A stretch of 8,831 bases of DNA from an uncultured Anaerosolibacter sp. Its GTDB lineage: Bacteria; Bacillota_A; Clostridia; Peptostreptococcales; Thermotaleaceae. This document shows, in pieces, positions 6,402 through 8,831 of the stretch. How positions within the stretch are numbered: position 1 is the first letter of the stretch; each line of letters opens with the position of its first letter. The translations under genes were made by a program, and so were the position numbers. The stretch is from assembly GCA_937948705.1 (NCBI GenBank), contig CALECF010000249.1, positions 1 to 8,831 on the forward strand. The letters run 5' to 3'. The notes below the pieces were generated by a model, which searched no databases, was not told the origin of the DNA, and saw only the letters and a list, made by a program, of their open reading frames with translations.

Positions 6402-6642
6402 TATTCTGGAATTCATGAATAGAAAAAGCAGAAATATGTCGAAATATTTCTCCTAATTAGAGAAGTGTTTTATTTCATACAGTAGATCAATGAAAACTAG
6501 AGGATTACTTAAACAGTTCTGTCGAGAGAAACTTAAGGGCTAAGGGTTTAAAGGGTTATGAAAAAGTGTATGAATAGAATAGCTATTAGAGAGACGGGTT
6601 TGTTGACAGAAAAAATGGAATATGGACTAAGGGGGAGAAAAA

Positions 6643-7272
6643 ATGATCGTTAAAAACTATATGCTGAAAAGAGAAGATTTACTGGTCTTAGATGTATCGC
6701 AGCGAATTCAAGAGGCCTTGAGTCTGATTGCGTCAGATGGACATCTAACCTTACCTGTGGTAGAGGGAGATGTTTTTAAAGGGTGTCTATCCATTTATTA
6801 CATTTATAAAAAGTATTACGAGAAAAGCGAAGAGGATCGTGTTGCGTTTTTGAACAGTTTCGTAGGAGACCACTATAGAAAGGACATTCCTATCTTAACC
6901 ACAAAGAATATTGTAGAGGATGCCTCAGTTTTATTTTCTAATCAAAATATTCCCTTTGTACCGGTTGTCAACAAACATCAGGATCTGTTGGGAATTGTGA
7001 CGCAGAAGTCTATTTTTCAGTCCTTTAGTAGATTAATGGGTTACGGTAGGGGTGTTCGCCTGACCATTCATACCCCAGATGTAAAAGGGAGGATTTCTCG
7101 ATTAGCCAGGGCTATAAAAAAGAGTGATGGGAATATCATTAGTCTAGCGATCAATGATCCTGAGTCCAAACTAGGGGTCAAAGAAATCATCCTTCGACTG
7201 GATGGGGAAAATATGGAGAAGATTAAGAAGAACATAGAGAGAGAAGGCTTCAAGATCATTGAAATAGAATAA
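6643..7272 (+). CDS. CBS-pair protein with C-terminal ACT-like domain
   Basis: A soluble protein of 209 residues. Two CBS motifs (about 1-60, with HLTLPVVEGDVFKGCLSI; about 78-131, with IPFVPVVNKHQDLLGIVTQKSIF) should form a Bateman module that binds an adenine nucleotide or related ligand. Residues about 137-209 (GVRLTIHTPDVKGRISRLARAIKKSDGNIISL...REGFKIIEI) read as a single ACT-like fold. This CBS-CBS-ACT order and length match AcuB-type proteins, but no acetoin-utilisation genes are nearby, so I give no symbol. No enzymatic domain is attached, so it is probably a ligand-responsive regulator of an unknown partner. The start at 6643 is supported by GGGGGAG at 6631-6637. It stands alone: divergent from the HD-GYP gene, with the next gene on its own promoter. 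I found no convincing promoter or terminator for it. Confidence 0.85.
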   Translation: MIVKNYMLKREDLLVLDVSQRIQEALSLIASDGHLTLPVVEGDVFKGCLSIYYIYKKYYEKSEEDRVAFLNSFVGDHYRKDIPILTTKNIVEDASVLFSNQNIPFVPVVNKHQDLLGIVTQKSIFQSFSRLMGYGRGVRLTIHTPDVKGRISRLARAIKKSDGNIISLAINDPESKLGVKEIILRLDGENMEKIKKNIEREGFKIIEIE

Positions 7273-7318
7273 CAAAGGATCGCCTCCTAGGACACAGGGC
7301 TCATAAATTGGAATGCCA

Positions 7319-7347
7319 TTGATAATAAGGAAAAGTCATAATATAAT
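7319..7347 (+). promoter_or_regulatory. Near-consensus sigma-A promoter for the coiled-coil gene
   Basis: TTGATA (7319-7324) and a perfect TATAAT (7342-7347) are separated by the ideal 17 bp. Transcription would start near 7354, about 26 nt before the start codon at 7380. It is the best-matching housekeeping promoter in the window and makes the downstream gene a separate unit from the CBS gene. Confidence 0.82.
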
Positions 7348-7379
7348 AAAGATATAGTGTATATATGGAGGCATTTTCG

Positions 7380-7976
7380 ATGACAAAAGACATAGATTTG
7401 GAAGAACATATTATAAGACGAAAAAAAATACCTATACTCATAGACAGTAAAGAATGGAGAAGCCTTTTTGGAGAAGTACCTACGAAACAGATGCTAAAGA
7501 TCTCTAAAGATTTACAAACAGCGATGAATGAAGAAAAGTCTGTCACGTTGCAGATTCGAAACTGTCAGAAACAGAAAAAAACGTTTATGGATAGAATTCT
7601 AAAGCTTTCTGATGAGGTAAACTCTGGAGATAATGCGGTGGCCTTAGAACAATTAGAGGTTACGAAGAAGGCAATCATGGACATGAATCAACAAATCGAG
7701 GAATTGCAGTTTAAGTTAGAGACAGTACCCAAAGAGATTGACTGCCTTAACCTAGCGTTGTTAAAGGAAACCGTTAGTCTTGCCTATAAAGATATTCGAG
7801 ACTGTGGACAGAAAATCCCAACACTAACGGAAGAGGTCCTCCAATTAAGACAAAGTCTTACAGAAAAATGGGAGGAAAAGATTCAAATGGAAACCCGTGT
7901 GCAAGGTCTATATTCCTATTTGCACAATACCCTCGGACACGAAGAAACGGATAAATTAGATAAGCAATTTCTATAA
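7380..7976 (+). CDS. Hypothetical coiled-coil protein
   Basis: I do not recognise this 198-residue protein. It has no signal peptide or membrane segment and should be cytoplasmic. A short N-terminal section (about 1-30) holds IIRRKKIPILIDSKEWRSLFG, and the rest is mostly charged and helical. Heptad-like stretches at about 32-115 and 130-185 (for example MDMNQQIEELQFKLETV, then LTEEVLQLRQSLTEKWEEKI) suggest a long coiled coil broken near PKEIDCLN. Cysteines are few, with no metal-site spacing. I chose the ATG at 7380 because GGAGG lies 8 nt before it at 7367-7371; an in-frame ATG at 7365 overlaps that ribosome site and has none of its own. It has its own strong promoter and terminator, so it is an expressed single-gene unit. 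A structural or partner-binding role is the most one can infer. Confidence 0.8.
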   Translation: MTKDIDLEEHIIRRKKIPILIDSKEWRSLFGEVPTKQMLKISKDLQTAMNEEKSVTLQIRNCQKQKKTFMDRILKLSDEVNSGDNAVALEQLEVTKKAIMDMNQQIEELQFKLETVPKEIDCLNLALLKETVSLAYKDIRDCGQKIPTLTEEVLQLRQSLTEKWEEKIQMETRVQGLYSYLHNTLGHEETDKLDKQFL

Positions 7977-7998
7977 AGTACGCAAAAGCGTACTTTTT
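7975..7998 (+). terminator. Terminator of the coiled-coil gene
   Basis: AAAGTACGC (7975-7983) pairs with GCGTACTTT (7988-7996) around AAAA, and the T-run continues to 7998. The stem begins within the TAA stop codon. It is a textbook intrinsic terminator and separates this gene from acpS. Confidence 0.9.
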
Positions 7999-8139
7999 GT
8001 ATGGGACAAAAAATACAAAATAGTTATAGAATCTTTTCAGAGTAAAAAGGAATTTGTGAGAAAAAATAGAAATATAGGATGGGGCATAGGGAAAAAGATT
8101 GCCCTCAAAACTTTGTAGTATAAGGGAGTTATAGAATGC

Positions 8140-8559
8140 ATGATTAGGGGTATAGGTATTGATATCATTGAGGTGGAGCGAATAAAAAGTGCTGTAACTA
8201 AAAATAGTAGGTTTCTTCAGCGGATTTTTACGGAAAAGGAAATAAAATATTTTGAAGAAAATAATTATCAGATTGTTTCTATTGCAGGGAACTTTGCAGC
8301 AAAAGAGGCTATCGTAAAGGCACTAGGAACAGGTTTGCGAGGATTTTCCTGGACAGAGATAGAAATTCAGCGGGACTCCTTAGGGAAGCCTTCTGTGGTA
8401 TTTTATGGACAGGCGAAAAGCATTGCAGAAGCACTGGGGATCCACCAAATGATGATTACCATTTCCCATAGTAAAGATTATGCAGTTGCACAGGCCATCG
8501 CACTAGAGAATCTACAGCATAGTAAGGGGAGCGTTGAAGTTTATGAAAATTGTAAATAG
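8140..8559 (+). CDS. acpS: Holo-[acyl-carrier-protein] synthase AcpS
   Basis: Transfers the 4'-phosphopantetheine arm from coenzyme A to a serine of acyl carrier protein, making it active for fatty-acid synthesis in the cytoplasm. The N-terminus GIGIDIIEVERI carries metal ligand D8, and FAAKEAIVKALGTG carries E56; LGKPSV and ITISHSKDYAVA are the other family signatures. The length, 139 residues, is slightly above the usual 120-130 because of a polar tail (LQHSKGSVEVYENCK). That tail overlaps the start of the next gene by 17 nt. The start at 8140 agrees with the family N-terminus; the ribosome site GGGAG (8124-8128) is 11 nt away, somewhat long. I see no clear promoter in 7999-8139; TAGTAT at 8116-8121 is a possible -10 without a good -35. 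Confidence 0.95.
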   Translation: MIRGIGIDIIEVERIKSAVTKNSRFLQRIFTEKEIKYFEENNYQIVSIAGNFAAKEAIVKALGTGLRGFSWTEIEIQRDSLGKPSVVFYGQAKSIAEALGIHQMMITISHSKDYAVAQAIALENLQHSKGSVEVYENCK

Positions 8560-8831
8560 TACACAGATGAAGCAACTAGACCGTATGACCATTGAACAAT
8601 ATGGGATTCCTGGTATTCTACTTATGGAAAATGCAGGAATTTCAGTTTTTCAAGAGGTGATGCGTCATCTGAATCATTTGGCCCGCAAGAGAGTGGCCAT
8701 TGTATGCGGAAGAGGAAATAATGGTGGAGATGGCTTTGTGGTGGCACGACATTTGTTTCAACATAATGTTGAAGTAAAGGTTTTCATTGCGGGTAACCCT
8801 GGGGTAATTGGTGGAGATGCAAAAACAAATA
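8543..8831 (+). CDS. nnr: NAD(P)H-hydrate repair enzyme, N-terminal epimerase part (cut by window end)
   Basis: Only the first 96 codons are visible; the gene runs off the right edge. The sequence is the YjeF N-terminal domain, which epimerises damaged NAD(P)H hydrates (NADHX/NADPHX) so they can be repaired. Visible signatures are LLMENAG at about 26-32 and the nucleotide-site loop GNNGGDGFVVARHL at about 58-71. Many bacterial homologues continue into an ADP-dependent dehydratase domain; whether this one does cannot be seen. The ATG at 8543 lies inside acpS in another frame (17-nt overlap), with GGGGAG at 8526-8531 as ribosome site, so the two genes are co-transcribed and probably translationally coupled. 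acpS next to this gene is a common Firmicute arrangement. Confidence 0.92.
   Translation, partial: MKIVNSTQMKQLDRMTIEQYGIPGILLMENAGISVFQEVMRHLNHLARKRVAIVCGRGNNGGDGFVVARHLFQHNVEVKVFIAGNPGVIGGDAKTN

Noticed and set aside
6588..6598. AGAGAGACGGG, also found as AGAGAGACGG at 51-60 in the upstream hairpin and similar near 4546
   Set aside because: A short purine-rich string occurring in a terminator, a spacer and a kinase gene; no shared context, so most likely chance.
6603..6608. TTGACA as -35 of a promoter for the CBS gene
   Set aside because: At 16-18 bp spacing no -10-like sequence exists (ACTAAG), and transcription would begin at the ribosome site.
6354..6642. c-di-GMP riboswitch between the HD-GYP and CBS genes
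   Set aside because: I looked for the conserved core of the c-di-GMP-I and -II riboswitches and did not see it on either strand.
8083..8104. Weak inverted repeat GGGCA...TGCCC upstream of acpS as a regulatory hairpin
   Set aside because: Only 5 bp with a 12-nt loop; too weak to support a claim.

Overview
The window is AT-rich, low-GC Gram-positive DNA. Strong GGAGG-type ribosome sites, A/T-flanked hairpin terminators and the gene families present suggest a Clostridia-class Firmicute. An Alkaliphilus-like relative is my impression from protein style, not from a search. The whole window looks chromosomal: I see no insertion sequence, integrase, phage gene, CRISPR array, tRNA or rRNA.

Layout. 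Bases 1-160 hold a perfect 23-bp hairpin and a three-repeat Pho-box-like site. They lead into pstC and pstA (209-2011, +), the two membrane subunits of the phosphate ABC transporter. The unit stops at a bidirectional terminator with no pstB or phoU after it. A small secreted DUF2680-type protein (2046-2393, -) is divergent from an OmpR-type response regulator and a histidine kinase (2588-4701, +, 4-nt overlap). The 194 bp between them hold a strikingly symmetric operator: a 16-bp inverted repeat whose arms each contain two TTCAYA hexamers 11 bp apart, each pair followed 9 nt later by a -10 element. Next come a membrane CHASE4/HAMP/HD-GYP cyclic-di-GMP phosphodiesterase (4779-6353, -), a CBS-pair plus ACT-like protein (6643-7272, +) and an unrecognised coiled-coil protein with a near-consensus sigma-A promoter (7380-7976, +). 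Last are acpS (8140-8559, +) and the start of nnr (8543 to the window end, +), which overlap.

How the parts work together. pstCA would supply the phosphate channel under Pho-type control. The two-component pair next door is probably not PhoPR: the kinase has no cytoplasmic PAS domain, and the putative operator at its own promoter (TTCATA) differs from the pst site (TTAACA). Its extracytoplasmic sensor carries seven methionines in 14 residues, and the divergent secreted protein has a Gly/Met/Cys-rich tail. The most interesting hypothesis here is therefore an envelope or metal-stress module, organised like CpxP-CpxRA or ZraP-ZraSR but built from a DUF2680 protein. HD-GYP, CBS-ACT and the coiled-coil protein look like separate transcription units. 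acpS-nnr is a common housekeeping pairing in Firmicutes.
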